From Apus apus (Eukaryota > Chordata > Aves > Apodiformes > Apodidae), in contig NC_067291.1 in NCBI RefSeq assembly GCF_020740795.1, positions 12,714,780-12,778,779 of the forward strand: 64,000 nt of DNA. The letters run 5' to 3'. The notes beneath the pieces were generated by a model, which was not told the DNA's origin, searched no databases, and worked only from the letters and a program-made list of their open reading frames with translations. Position numbers and translations under genes: made by a program. Shown here piece by piece: positions 14,650 to 26,640 of this stretch (positions within the stretch are counted from its first letter, which is position 1; each line of letters begins with the position of its first letter).

Positions 14650-14806
14650 GGCCGCGGGCTGGGCCCTGCTGGGCCTGGCGCTGTGGCTCTGCGCGGCAGC
14701 CGCGGCCAGCGAGGCGGAGGGGAAGCGGCGGGCCGGGCCGGCCAAGAAGAAGGACATTCGGGACTACAACGACGCGGACATGGCTCGGCTGCTGGAGCAG
14801 TGGGAG
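14642..14806 (+). CDS. MESD: MESD coding exon 1
   Basis: 55 codons, ending ...LLEQWE just before a GTGCGG donor, phase 0. It encodes the signal peptide and the first conserved helix. The reading frame stays open past the donor into GC-rich intron, but the following residues match nothing in MESD, and exon 2 continues the known protein directly. Confidence 0.95.
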
Positions 14807-17800
14807 GTGCGGGGGACCCGCCGCGGGGCTGCGCTTCCCGCATCCCGCGCCTGGGACCGCGCGGCTGCCGCGGGAGAGGGGAGCGGGAGGGCCCGGGCCG
14901 CGCTCCCTCGGAGCTGCCCTGCCGGCCGCGCCGCTGCGGGAGGCGGGAGGCTGGGAGGCCGCGGCCCGGCCTGGCGCGGGCGGGAGGGGTCCCCGAGGCT
15001 CGGGGGCGCTGAGCTGGCGGGGGCCGGGCGCCTTCCTCGGGGGTTCCGCCTTCGTGTCTGCGGCGGTGACCGCACCGGGGCGAGCGGGCACGGAAGGGGA
15101 TCTCCCGGAGCCCACAGCCTGCCCTGCCGCCCCCTGCCCTCCTCCCAGCGCCTGAGCCCCCAGCACGGGCTGTCGGTGCGTGCCAGCAGCCCCCTTCAGT
15201 GCCCGCTGGGTTGCGGTACTAAGGGATACACCTTTTGTGAGCGAAGGGTAGATACACTATGAAGGAGAAATGCTCAGTTCACCTTTACAGAGTAGGTATG
15301 TGTTGTTTTGGTATCTTCTTCTTTGCCATTCCAGTCTTCCAGTTTCAGCTCTCTCTTGCCCCCCTTCACCCCCATCAGCTGCTGCTGTAACGTCTTTGAC
15401 ACTTCCCCATCACTTTCCTCCGTGTGGTTGTCACGCTGCTGTTCAGCTCTTTGCACTGTTTTTTGTCTTCCATCTTCTGATAAATGCCAGAGCACTCATC
15501 AGTGTCTTTTATTCTCTCCCATGAGGTTGTTCCCCGTGATATTTTGTGCAAAAACTCGAGGAAGTATTAGAGCGAGAGCTTCTGTCTCCTGTAACCCCAG
15601 TTACAGCTGTATGTCAAGGTGGAGAAGTAGGGTTTCCATGTGTAATTGAGATACAGTAACTTCTGTGAGAAGTAAGGATGTCTGCCTTGGACCTGCAGGT
15701 TATGGGCTTGTTCATCCTGTGAACTGTCACTCTGTCCCTCCCTTTAGGAATGGGCATTCTTAGAAAATTGAATTAAAATTTTAAAGAAAACTATGTGAAA
15801 AGATTAAAGTTCTCCTTTCTGTTTGTGGTATCGGCCAAGGACCAGATAGTCCCAGCTGCTAAAAAATCAACTTTCAAATGATAATACTGTCCAATTTAAA
15901 CCAAATTTGGCATGGTTTGGAAAAACTTTAGGGTATCTCTGTGTTTGTGAATTAGATGCCTGGGTGAAAGGGAGACTCAGGTTAATGCTGTCTTTCCTCT
16001 CTGGCTGTATATTCAGTTCCAGCCACACAGCAAGCAGGGTTAGGAGGCTGTTCAGGGTTTTTTCTCTTTAGCTGGATCAGGTCTCTGATCCAGTTCCCCA
16101 TGTGCTGCACAAATGCTTGTAGCCATGTTGTGTGCAGATGTGGCTGAGCAGCTGGGAAGTTGGCTGCCTGGGTTGGCATTGCCACTGAGGAGATGCACAT
16201 ATAGCCAGAGCTCTAGAAGAAAAAGGTTACTGAAGCAGGGGTTCAACAATTAACAGTTGTCTGGTCTTCGGGACGGTCAGCTGTATGGCATTTTGCCTGG
16301 TGGCAGTCAAGGAGCATGAAAGACTTGAGGGGGTGGTGGCTGGAGGATAGAAGAGGAGAAAGGGCATGAGTGGACTTGGTGGGGTGGGATGAGAAACAAA
16401 TGGGCCATTATGAGTTTGGATAAGGGAAGGAATTATGCTCTGGAGTGAGGGGCACAGATCTGTAGAGTCAAGTGTCATTACTTTGAACTGAGTGAGATGA
16501 CTCCTAATATTTGATGTTTCCCCAGCAATTAGTCTAAATGCCTTGGAGGGTGGTTGCCCTCACATCCTTGGGGTCAGCTGCAAGCCTGGCAAGGCTGGGG
16601 CTCCAGCAGCCTTCCCAGAACAAACAGCCACCTCTCTGTTCCAGCTATCCTGCTGCCCCTTGCACTGTGCTGGTGCAGCCAGGAGCATGAGCCCAGTGAA
16701 CTGGGAGAGCAATCTAGTGGAAAATGAGTATGGGGAATGTTGAAAAAGAGATAGTGGTTGCTTCAGCGGCTCTGTTGCACAGCTAGAGCTAAAGGAAGTC
16801 ACCTAGGGATTTCCCTAATGGAAGGGGACTCTCCAGCAGCCTTGAGTCCAGAGGAGCTAGAAACAGAACTGAGAAACTGACCCAGAGGTCCTTCTGTTAC
16901 TGAAATGTATAGGCTAAGGAATTGCAGAATCATAGAATTTTTGGAGTTGGAAGGGACCTTAAAGATCATCGAGTTCCAACTCCCCTGCACGGGCAGGGAC
17001 ACCTCCCACCAGAACAGGCTGCTCAGAGCCCCATCCAGCCTGGCCTTGAACACCTCCAGGGATGGAGCCCCTACAGCATCTCTGGGCAGCCTGTTCCAGT
17101 GTCTCACCACTCTTACACTGAAGAATTTACATCTGTTCTCTAACCTAAATCTCTCTTCTTTCAGCTTGAAACCATTACCCCTTGTCCTCTCACTGCAAGC
17201 CCCTGTAAAAAGACCCTCCCCAGCTTTCCTGTAGGCCCCCTTCAGGTACTTGAAGGCCACTATGAGGTCCTCCTGGAGCCTTCTCCAGGCTGAACAGCTC
17301 CCAACTCCCTCAGCCTGTCCTCATAAGAGACGTGCTCCAGCCCTCGGATGATGTTTGTGGCCCTTCTCTGGACACCCTCCAACAGGTCCACATCTTTCTT
17401 GTTCTGGGGGCACCAGAGCTGGATGCAGTACTCTAGGTGAGGTCTCACCAGGGCAGAGTAGAGGGGCAGGATCACCTCTCTCAATCTGCTGGCTACACTT
17501 CTTTTGATACAGCCCAGGATGGAGTTAGCCTTCTGGTCTGCAACTGCACATTGGTGGCTCATGTCCAGCTTTTGATCCACTAGTACCCCCAGGGCCTTTT
17601 CCACAGGGCTGCTCTTAAGTGTGACCTCCCCCAGCCTGTATTCATATCTTGGGTGACCTTGGCCCAGGTGCAGGATCCTGCACTTGGCCTTGTTGAACCT
17701 CATGAGGTTCACCTGGGCCCACTTCTCTAGCTTGTCCAGGTCACTTTGGATGGCATCCCATCCTCTGGCATATCGACCGCACCACCCAGCTTGGTGTCAT

Positions 17801-20800
17801 CAGCAAACTTACTGAGGGTGCTCTCAGTGCCACCGTCAATATCCTTAATTAAGATATTAAACAACATTAGGTGACATGTTGCTAATATTTCTAAAAACAA
17901 AAATCCAGGCATTGATGAGAAGTGCATGAAAGTGGGAGCTGAGGGGAGGACAAGGAAAGAATATCTATTACTGTGTCTTATGTAATGCTTTTCCTGTGAA
18001 GCTTCATGTTACTGTTTAAATGAATGAATCTGCTAGACATTTCACTTCCAGTTATTTACTTTGTAGATAGTTTTGTAAATACAGAACTGCATGATAGTTT
18101 GTACAGCATCAAGAAGAGAAGTGCTGTGTAGGGTAGCTGTTGACTGCTTCTTACCATGTTTCTGTTCAAGCTGTAACGCAGCTTGGCGAGCATTGAGTAG
18201 TTATGGGAAAAATGGTAGTGTCTGTTAGTAGGTTGCATTGTCACTAAATCCAAAGTCAGATTCTCTGTTGTGTGAGGAGTGTTTGGAAACATTTGTTTCT
18301 GCCTTTCCCCTTCAAAACTGTGAAATAAGCTGGTTTTGCACTAGCCACACCAATCTATTATTAGCAGTCATTCGTTTTTACTTCTCACGAACATTTTTCA
18401 CTCTATCATGTAAGATTTTTGTATTTTCACTGTACAATATGAGCATTTTCAAGCTTCATGTGAGCTAGATATTGTTCCCACTTAGTGAGGGCAGAGGGGC
18501 TTTCCTGGGGCTCTCCTTTGTTCTCATTTCACTTAATGTGGAGTTTTCAAAGGCCTGTGAACTACTTGAAAGCTTCAGACTTGGGAAATTGAAACAGGTT
18601 TGTAATTAGCAAGGAAAGAAAGGCTTCTTCAGCTTTTATTCCATGGTAACTACATTTTAAACTCCTGTCAGAAAGACACCAAACAACAGAGGTCACGTAT
18701 AAAACCTTAAAGGGTATGGGATGCTCCCTGTAGTGGGATGTTGTAAGAGGATGATGATGTGTTTGTATAAAAGTGTGCAGAGATGAGGAGGCAGTGCACA
18801 CTTAGATCTAAACACCAAGCTCAGCTTCTGAAGGGAATGTCTTTAGATACTGCTACAGGTCAAGTTGCTAATGGAATGATGTGTGTATTCTTTGCATGCT
18901 TGAAGTCAAAACAACACCTAAAATATCTGTCTTAATTCATCCTCATTTACTAGTGCTTGAGGGGATGTGAATTGAAGACTCCTGGGCTTTTCTGTTTTGT
19001 TGGAGTTCTTTTGTTTGTTTGTTTTTGTTTGGTTTGGGGGTTTTTATTGTTAGGTTGGGTTTTTTTACTTTTTAATTCTGTGATACAAGTACTGTTTAGG
19101 AAATCAAGTTCTGGCTAGTCGAGGTTGTTACTAAATTTACTCCTCTGTGCTAGAGCTGTTTGAAGGGGCAGCAGTTTGAATTATGCTTTTCCAAATATTT
19201 AAATGCCTGTCAAGCTCATCAGAGACATAAGGAGGTTTTTTTCTCTTTTCTAAGAGTGATACAGTCTTGGTGATTATGTTAGACTGTGATCTGTATCTGT
19301 GCATTAGAAAAGTAATGAAACCTTTACTAAAAGTTTTTGTGTGGCATGAGCATTGAAATGATAAATTCTTGTCTTTTTTTAAAGACATGAAGTAAGGAAA
19401 ATGAATTCTCAAGTTATTGCATAGTTCCCAGAAGTGAGTTTTGACCTCTGAAGACAATACTCAGACAAACGACCTTCTGTGTCTACAAGGCTTTTTAGTG
19501 TAGCTTTCTCAGTTCATCTTGTATACTTAATATATTTATGTGGAACTGAAGAAAAAATGTTACTTTATGTCACCGTTTGACTCAGGTTTGACAACAATGC
19601 TCTCAGTTCCCTCCTTCTCCCACCCAGGTAGAGAAGGAGAGAGAGAAAAAGAGAGAGACTTTGCTGGATTGAATCCCAGTTAGTGAAAAGTTATAATCTG
19701 GGCTTAAAATTGAGCCCCATGTTGGGCTCCAATAAATTGTTGTCACCGTTTGACTCAGGTTTGACAACAATTAAGTACTTAGGTGAATTTGTATTGAATT
19801 AGACTTGAGGATGAAGTATGTATCAGTATGAAAATGAGCATCATTTTGAGGGGAAATTTAAAGGGCACTCCTGGTGAAGTTTCCTGAAACAAAACTCGCT
19901 ATTTCCTTTGGTTTGAGAATCTCCATTAGAATAAAACATACTTGATCAAAGCAGAGTTATTTTGTAAATATTGGGAAATTTCAAAAAAGAACAGCTTTGT
20001 GGACCAGTTGGGTTTAAAGCCTCCTTTTTCTTTTTTAAAAAAACAGAAGGATGATGACATTGAAGAGGGAGATCTTCCTGAACACAAGAGGCCTCCAGCA
20101 CCAATAGATTTCTCAAAAATTGATCCAGGCAAGCCTGAAAGTATCCTGAAGCTGACGAAAAAGGGAAAGACTTTGATGATGTTTGTCACTGTGTCAGGAA
20201 ATCCCACAGAAAAGGAGACAGAGGAAATTACTAGCCTGTGGCAGGGCAGTCTCTTCAATGCAAACTATGATGTACAAAGGTAAGTTGTTGACAGGGGTGA
20301 AGTTCTTGCTTTTGCAACACCCATGTTTGTTTCTGAAAGTCTTTTCAACTGTTCATCCTATGCCTTTTCCCCACCTCCACTGTCCATCATTATTTCTTTG
20401 TTTCTGTATCAGTTTATATGCCAATTTGTTTTAAGTCACACTACAAAAATTCTGGTGTGCACAAATCTTCTTAACATGTACACATGATGTATGTATACAA
20501 CTCAGTTTCTTTTTATCTCATTACATTTCAGCTACTTATCAATTTTAGCTGCAGTGCTTTGCCTTTATGTGCTTGATGGAAAACATCACACTTGGAAGAC
20601 TTCTCACCACAAAAAGCTTTTTGTTCCCCTGGTTGAAAAATGTGATTTATTTTTTTTCTCTCAGAGAGAGAGGATCGTTTTGAAACGGGAATGCTGTGCT
20701 CTTGAATTGAGGCTAAGAAGGGTTGCAGTAAGTGTGCAGAGCAAATTTAATGCCCATTAGTGGATTTTATGTAGTGCCAAATTAGTTCTTCTGTTTTCTT

Positions 20801-21268
20801 CATATTTTTACTCCTTGATTATTTTTCAACTTAGTAAGTTTTATTATTACTGTGGCTAGAAAATTGGTTTCTTGTCCCCCTCCCCAGGCAACAAGAAGAC
20901 CAACTTGTTGCTCTGAAATGTGTCCCTCAGTTGTGGAGGTGCTCTGAATTAAGGGAAATGTAGTGCTTGAAAGGTATGGAGCTGACAGGTATCTTTCCTC
21001 TAGGTTTATTGTTGGCTCAAATCGTGCCATCTTTATGCTGCGTGATGGTGGTTATGCCTGGGAGATCAAGGACTTTCTGATAAATCAAGAAAGGTGTGCA
21101 GATGTTACCCTGGAGGGCCAGGTTTATCCTGGCAAAGGAGCAGAAGAAAGTGAGAAAGTGAAAAACAAAACAAAACCTGAAAAAGTAAAGAAGAAAAAAG
21201 ATGCAGAGAAGAAATCTAATAGCATCAAAGAGGACAACCGAGCAACCAAGCAGAGAGAGGATCTATGA
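14642..21268 (+). CDS. MESD: LRP chaperone MESD (three coding exons joined)
   Basis: Joining 14642-14806, 20047-20279 and 21004-21268 gives a 220-residue protein with GT-AG introns. I recognise it as MESD (MESDC2), the ER chaperone that helps fold the beta-propeller/EGF modules of LRP5, LRP6 and related receptors and is therefore needed for Wnt signalling. Parts in order: a signal peptide (about residues 1-23, hydrophobic core LLGLALWL); the [18 protein letters not shown] helix; an acidic segment; the central chaperone fold with [13 protein letters not shown] and [16 protein letters not shown]; the escort region with [15 protein letters not shown]; a Lys/Glu-rich tail; and a C-terminal REDL ER-retrieval signal. 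The human protein is about 234 residues; the difference lies mainly in a shorter N-terminus here. The start is the first ATG of the CpG-island exon and begins the signal peptide. No defects seen. Confidence 0.96.
16928..17870 (-). mobile_element. CR1 non-LTR retrotransposon fragment (3' end, ORF2 remnant)
   Basis: The left edge reads AATCATAGAATTTTTGG, the reverse complement of a CR1 3' terminus. Minus-strand translation shows the C-terminal part of a CR1 reverse transcriptase: [11 protein letters not shown] (the catalytic-loop ADD motif), then [28 protein letters not shown] and [16 protein letters not shown]. The two coding pieces are in different frames, so there is a frameshift near 17712-17740. 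The copy is cut at its 5' end near 17870, just before the [10 protein letters not shown] segment. It is an old, 5'-truncated, inactive copy inside MESD intron 1. Confidence 0.92.
18990..19075. repeat. T/G-rich low-complexity patch
   Basis: Runs of TTTG, TTTGTTTG and GGGTTTTT inside MESD intron 1. Similar patches occur near 2690-2730 and 25105-25190. Confidence 0.8.
19568..19771 (-). mobile_element. Endogenous retrovirus leader remnant with tRNA-Lys-type primer-binding site
   Basis: Read on the minus strand, 19714-19731 is TGGAGCCCAACATGGGGC. This differs at two positions from the primer-binding site complementary to tRNA-Lys(1,2) (TGGCGCCCAACGTGGGGC), used by betaretrovirus-like (ERVK-type) elements. 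On both sides lie exact copies of a 31-base sequence (19568-19598 and 19741-19771) that ends, on the minus strand, in GTGACA and so resembles the end of an LTR. Between them is about 140 bases of leader-like sequence with a purine-rich tract. No gag, pol or env coding sequence is present. Assignment rests on the primer-binding site and is moderately confident. Confidence 0.6.
20047..20279 (+). CDS. MESD: MESD coding exon 2
   Basis: 233 bases, from [16 protein letters not shown] to NANYDVQ plus the first two bases of an Arg codon. Donor GTAAGT. It carries most of the chaperone domain. Phase 0 in, phase 2 out, matching exon 3. Confidence 0.96.
20280..21003 (+). other. MESD: MESD intron 2
   Basis: 724-base intron with GTAAGT donor and CTCTAG acceptor. 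No repeat or embedded gene recognised. Confidence 0.92.
21004..21268 (+). CDS. MESD: MESD coding exon 3 with stop
   Basis: Begins with the last base of the split Arg codon, then [20 protein letters not shown], and ends ...KQREDL followed by TGA at 21266-21268. It contains the end of the chaperone domain, the escort region, a basic lysine-rich stretch and the C-terminal REDL retrieval tetrapeptide. Confidence 0.96.
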
Positions 21269-22648
21269 TGGACACCTTAACCAGACTGAATGCTGCTCTG
21301 CTGTTCCCTGAAGGGAAACTACATTTCCATACAATTCCTAGCTTTATTGGGGGGCAGGAGGGAAGCAGAGATTACTGAGGTTAAAAGACTTCTCTCTTGA
21401 AATTCACCAGTTTACTTATCAATATTGGTAATTTGTTTAGTTATGGGGAAGATAATGTGTCATACCAGCAATTGACTACTTTAGTTTATAGCTTTTAGTG
21501 CTTTTGTTGTTTAAAATTAATGTACAAATCTGTGTGTAAGGTCACAAACTTAAATGGAAAAGAAGAAATACAGTCTCAGGACACGTGTAGTAGCTACATC
21601 CATCATGGCTGTGCAGGTTGGTCATTGACTCCTAGCTGCTATTAGGTAGCAGAGTGCAGTGCTGAAAGATAGTCTTGGAAGCCACTTTGCTAGACTCGGT
21701 TGGCAAAACTTCCTGAAATTGCAAAGAATAATGTTACAGTGGCCAAAGATAACCTGAAATTACAGGGTTTAGGACATGTATGGTTTGACTGCCTATTTCG
21801 TTAAAATAATCCAAACCCCTTCGTCTGTCTGAAGAAATTCATGGAACTGCTCAGAAGCATGGTAGAAGCTGGTAGATATTTGGATAATGCACTTCCACTC
21901 AGTGCAGAGAGGAGATTCCTTACCCATCAGAAGTGATGCAGGAGTGTTAATGGACTTAGAGGGCCTGCATGAGGGGTGTCAGGGGGAAAGGAAATCCAGA
22001 TTCATGGCATTCAGGTTGCTGCTGCTGCCAAAGAACCATGACTGTGCAAATATGATGTGTGCCCCATTTTGTAGACAGTGAAATTGCTTTAACTCTGAAA
22101 TTAATTTGGTTTACTGGTTTTAAGGGTTTGTTTAAATCTCTGAAAAAGCACTAGTTACAGTACAGAGTTAAACCTTGAGTTACACATATCTCTTAGTGAA
22201 GCTTAATAACCAGATTGTATTTTTTGGTACAGATTCCTGTGTGACATGGCTGATTGTATATGAACATTTGATTTATATGCTATGAGGTTTGATGTATGAG
22301 AGCAAATTAAATTTTTCCTTAGAAGTCTTTGTATAATTGGGAGGAATTTATTGTTATTCAGATTCCATTCAGTCAACTGTATTGCTTAGAATTGTTTCCC
22401 TTCTGCCTTACTATGTATTAAGGACTAAATGCACCTAGTATGTATGGTCCACATAATTTTCCAGAGGATGAGCACAGTATTAACTGCCTTCGTTCAGTAA
22501 GACTAAGATGTTACTTTGAGTCTTTATTTAAGGTGCTAAAATCCAAGTGTTTTGGATAAAAGGTCCTAATTGAACCATAATGGTTGATCTTGTGGAATAC
22601 TTCAGTATCAAAAGTGGGAAACTGTGACTTACTGAATGCTTGTTCTAA

Positions 22649-22654
22649 AATAAA
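22649..22654 (+). terminator. Candidate proximal MESD polyadenylation signal
   Basis: AATAAA 1.4 kb after the MESD stop. It would give a 3' UTR of moderate length. The downstream GU-rich element is weaker than at 25840. Confidence 0.3.
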
Positions 22655-25104
22655 AGATGTCACTGAACTTACTGTTTCACTGAGTGGTAAAATCTTGTAA
22701 GTTGTTGTGCATTGGTTAGATACCTGGGAGACGACCTGTAAATGATGTCGATGAAGGTTCAAAGTGATTGTTTTTCTCTAATTGCAATTATGTTTGTATT
22801 AATTGAGGTTTAAAGAAACCTTTCCTGCCGCACTTGATTAGACATGTTTTAGCCTGTTTGTCTGAGTGGAAACATGAAAATCGTGCATTTCTGTAGGTTT
22901 AACTGTATCACTTTTATATTCCAGCAATCCAAAAGTGTAGCAGAGTTGAGAAGAGCCTTTGTAGTTATTTGGATGTCACACTGAACTGGGGAGAGATGTG
23001 CAGTTCATTTCCTGTCCATAACGAATTGATCATTTTGTCAAGTGTTCTTTCTGGCTTTGCACCTGCCTTTTTTAAAAGAATAGTGCTTCTCATCTCAAGA
23101 GATGAACAGAGGTCAGATGAAACTATAAAATACTACTGAGTTTTTTCTTTTTGCAACTTAAATCTACAGTATTGAGATGACAGTTCAGATTAGGATCAGA
23201 AATACATGCAAAAGCAGCTTTCTTAATATTATGGAGTGTAAACATTGCTTCTTTTTTGGTCAAAACAGGTGCTTCCTGAGCTCAATAATTAAGCAATGGA
23301 AAACAGTACACCAATAATGCAAAGTCAAATTAGCCAAGGAGGAGAAATGTTTGCTATGCTATAGCTGTAGCCCAGCTGTTGAGAACAGATACTTGTTTTA
23401 CTAATCTGTAAATCTACATTTAAGTAGGCTGGGTCTTTTCCCTCTGGAGTTAAATTTTAAAGTCTTTTGTGGGGTTTTTTAGGTTTTTAATAGGAGTAAT
23501 GACTTGAAGGTTGCTTTTTGGATACAAAATACAAAATTCTGCTGCCTTCTTTTACCTTTTCTATGCTTTACACTCAAAAAACAATTAAGTATGTCAGTAA
23601 AATGTGACATTAATGGCTTCACCAGCCAGTCTCTCTCTGGTATCACAGTTCATAACTACTGCAAAACAACTTGTGTTCCCTTTAAAAGCAGCAAATCCTT
23701 GAGACTGTAGCACTTGTCCTGCACGGGTTGCATTATCACATGTGACTTTGTAATGACAATATCACACATATATAGCTTTAAGGTCATTAATGTTCTCTAA
23801 GTACCAGAGGAGATATTGGACTCTGCTTTATGTTGTGCAGTTGAGTCTCATTGGACTTTGAGTAACAGATTTTTCACTCTTCATGCAGCCAGTTCAGACA
23901 CAGGCTTTGAAGTTACTTTCAACGAGGAGAGTGGTGATTATAACTCTTTATTATTTCCTTATTTTCTTGATACTATGCAGAGGTACATGCAAAAACATCT
24001 GATTTTGTGACAGCTAAATAATCTCTGCAGCCCTTCTCTACTCAGCTTAGTGCTTTTCTCGGTTCCAGTGCCATAACTAGTTTTCTAAGTTATTATATTT
24101 TTAACCCAGCTGTCCTCAGAAAAAAAACAGTTTATCAGTTTATCTTATTACATAAGATAAGATGTGGTTGCACTTTGCAGAAAATGTCCAATAGACAATG
24201 AACTTTTTTTTTGTTAAAAAATACTGGAATTAATATATTCGGGGTTTTTTTTTGTGAGTTTGTTTTTGTTTTTAATAATCCTAATAATAATACCATGTGC
24301 CTTACCTGTTTTACTGGGGAGAAAAAGAAATAAAGATCAAATATCTACAGAGAAGAGTACAAGTGCATCCCCTGTTTTTAAGGGCTTAACTTCATTGCTA
24401 CAACCAGGGCCCAGAAGACCTGAGAGAAGCACCATGTGCAGCAAAGAATAAATGCTGGCTGTTAATTCATAACAAAACATCCTCACCAGCTATTAAACCT
24501 CACCAACCAGAAATGCCAGCAGTGTCAACAGTCATTTAAAAAAACAAAGAGGTGCAGGTGCAGTTGTTATGACATTGCCAAGGTTTATACGTGATGGTGC
24601 AATCAAGTTTCCTGGCTCTGCTACTCAGGCCTTCTCTTTTAGCATCATTTGCTAGCAGGATGGTTCCCATTTCTTCTGCAGCTTTTTTTAGTTAGTGTTT
24701 CACTTTGTTGCTGCATGCATTACTAAATGAAAGACACATTTATTTATTTTTTAAATTCCATGTTTAAATCCATATGACACACAAACTACAACAGGATTTC
24801 TGGTCTTTACTTGAGTGGTCAAAGCATTTCACTTCTCTGAACACCCAGGTCAGCTGTGGCCTCAGAAAAGCTCAAATGGTCCTTCCACTGGTTCTGAACT
24901 CTTTAAATTTCCTTTTGAAAAGGAAACCAAGGATTAAAATACCATTTTGTTAAGATACATAACCGCCTACTTTGGTGTGATACTTGTCCACTGTTCTCAT
25001 GGGGTTTACAGTAAGGCTTGGAAATTATTTCCAATTTTTATTTGTTTTTACTTATCTGTGGCTCATTTCCTTTTCTATTTAAGGAATAAGTAAGTTTGCC
25101 TTTT

Positions 25105-25190
25105 CCAGAGGGTTGTTGGGTTTGGGTTGGGGTTTGTTTTTTTGTTGTTGTTGTTGGGTTTGTTTTTTTGGTTTTTTTTTTTTTTTTTAA
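25105..25190. repeat. T/G-rich low-complexity patch with T17 run
   Basis: Successive GGGTTTGGGTTGGGGTTT, GTTGTTGTTGTTG and a 17-base T-run (25172-25188). Lies in the presumed MESD 3' UTR. In RNA it would be a U/G-rich element. Confidence 0.85.
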
Positions 25191-25839
25191 ATTGCATTAC
25201 ATATTTATAGACAGTCAAAGAGTTCATGCCTGAAGAAGGGGGATGCCTCTGTTTATACAAATACCTGTTTCATTGGTACTCTCATTATTCTTGTTTCCAT
25301 TCTACTATGTCTGTTTAAATACTTACTCACTTACTGTAGGACAGCATGAACTAGCTTTCCTTGCTTATCACCATTTTTAGTCTCTCACACTGTGCCACGG
25401 TAACAGGGACAAAACCTGCTGGATTCAGGGAATATTAAATTGCCAGAAGGTCAGAGCTGCTTGTATTATGAAGGAAAAAAAAACTCCACTTGAATTTTTT
25501 TTTTTTTTTTGGTGGTGGTGTATTTTTTTCTCTCCCAGTAGAGAAGTTGGGTAGTGTGAGGGGTTGGACACACCATCTGTCCATGCAGGGTGGTTTCTGA
25601 TTACTACTAAAAAGGCTGGTGTAACATATTACAATCAAGCATTGCAGGGCACCCCAGCTTTATCCAAAGAGAAGTTTTAAATGCTGTGTTTCTGTTCCAT
25701 GTGATGCTACTTAGCAGACCAGCATTTTCACTGTTGATGTTGGAGGCAGCTGGGGAACCTTTACCAGTGGCATTGTATCAAAGGAGTGCTGTCATGTTAA
25801 AAGCAGAGCTGTTAATCATCACTTAACAGTAATCATTCT

Positions 25840-25845
25840 AATAAA
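25840..25845 (+). terminator. Candidate distal MESD polyadenylation signal
   Basis: AATAAA followed by a CA-type cleavage zone near 25858-25862 and then a G/T-rich element, the canonical arrangement. It lies 4.6 kb after the MESD stop. Confidence 0.4.
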
Positions 25846-26583
25846 GAATTTCTAAAAAAACAGGTGTTTTGTTTAAATTTTTAATTATTGTGTAAACATT
25901 GGTATTTTCGGAGGGAGAAATGGGACACCTAAAGGAACTTGGAATGAAGGAACTTGAACGTGGAATAAAATGGGGAGAGAATGTGTTGCATTTTGGCATC
26001 TCCCAGAATCAGAAACATCTTGTTTCAGACTTGTTGTGCCTCTGCTCTGTTGCAGTTGGACAGAAGAGATTCTCTTATTTTTTTTTTACACACTAGAATG
26101 CTGTCATCTGTGAGGCTTATAACAAAAAATATTTTATTTATTATTTTTTTAATTTTTTGTAATTAGTGGTACCTCAGAAAAAAAAAACCCAAAACAACCG
26201 TGTGCCCATCTTTACTGCCCAGAATAATTTTCAGTAGTGTCTGAAAGTAGCCTGGACTTCTGGGTTGGTGACATGCCCACTAACTCTGTGGAAACCACCA
26301 AGCAGAGGATTGGCCACTCATTAAATAATTTCTATTTAATTATAGTAATACTAATGATATTTAATATTAAAAAAAAAACACATTTAAACGTTAATATTTA
26401 AATAGTTGACAGCACTGTTACATACCAACAGGCTCCACCTGTTTTGGAAAGAGGTGAAGAGCACAGACCAGGTGTTTGCTTGCAAGGCCATTACGAATGG
26501 GAAGCAGCTGTTGAGCAGCACCACAGACTAACCTGGATCTTGCTGTAACTTCTGTAAAGTTGTCTCTAACGAGAAAGGCTGAG

Positions 26584-26640
26584 TGTCCTGGTTTGAGTTA
26601 TACCCAAATAATTATATTGAAAAAAATATATATCATGGTT
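26584..26640 (+). mobile_element. Possible LTR start remnant
   Basis: TGTCCTGGTTTGAG resembles the 5' start of common avian endogenous-retrovirus LTRs. No clear LTR end or coding part follows, so this is at best a short relic. Confidence 0.25.

Larger units (their letters stand above)
14230..15230. promoter_or_regulatory. CpG island / promoter of MESD
   Basis: About 1 kb of CpG-dense DNA centred on MESD exon 1. Upstream it contains GC-box-like CCGCCC stretches and CCTTTAAGG about 50 bases before the start codon. The island runs through exon 1 into the start of intron 1. This is the usual form of a TATA-less housekeeping promoter. Confidence 0.8.
14807..20046 (+). other. MESD: MESD intron 1
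   Basis: 5.2-kb intron bounded by GT and a T-rich tract ending AAACAG. It contains the tail of the CpG island, a CR1 fragment (16928-17870), a T/G-rich low-complexity patch (about 19000-19075) and a retroviral leader remnant (19568-19771). Frames at 17260-17927 on the minus strand belong to the CR1 element, not to a host gene. Confidence 0.9.
21269..25860 (+). other. MESD: Probable MESD 3' UTR with alternative ends
   Basis: About 4.6 kb of T-rich non-coding DNA after the stop with no other gene. Candidate plus-strand signals are ATTAAA near 22305 and AATAAA at 22649, 24329, 24447 and 25840. The last is followed within about 20 bases by a GU-rich element (GGTGTTTTGTTT), which makes it the best-formed distal end. 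Which ones are used is unknown, and the distal part could be intergenic. Confidence 0.45.

Noticed and set aside
14451-15262. Long frames of 200 or more codons across the MESD first exon and intron start
   Set aside because: Only 14642-14806 matches MESD; the rest is GC-rich intron or other frames. The donor at 14807 joins correctly to exon 2.
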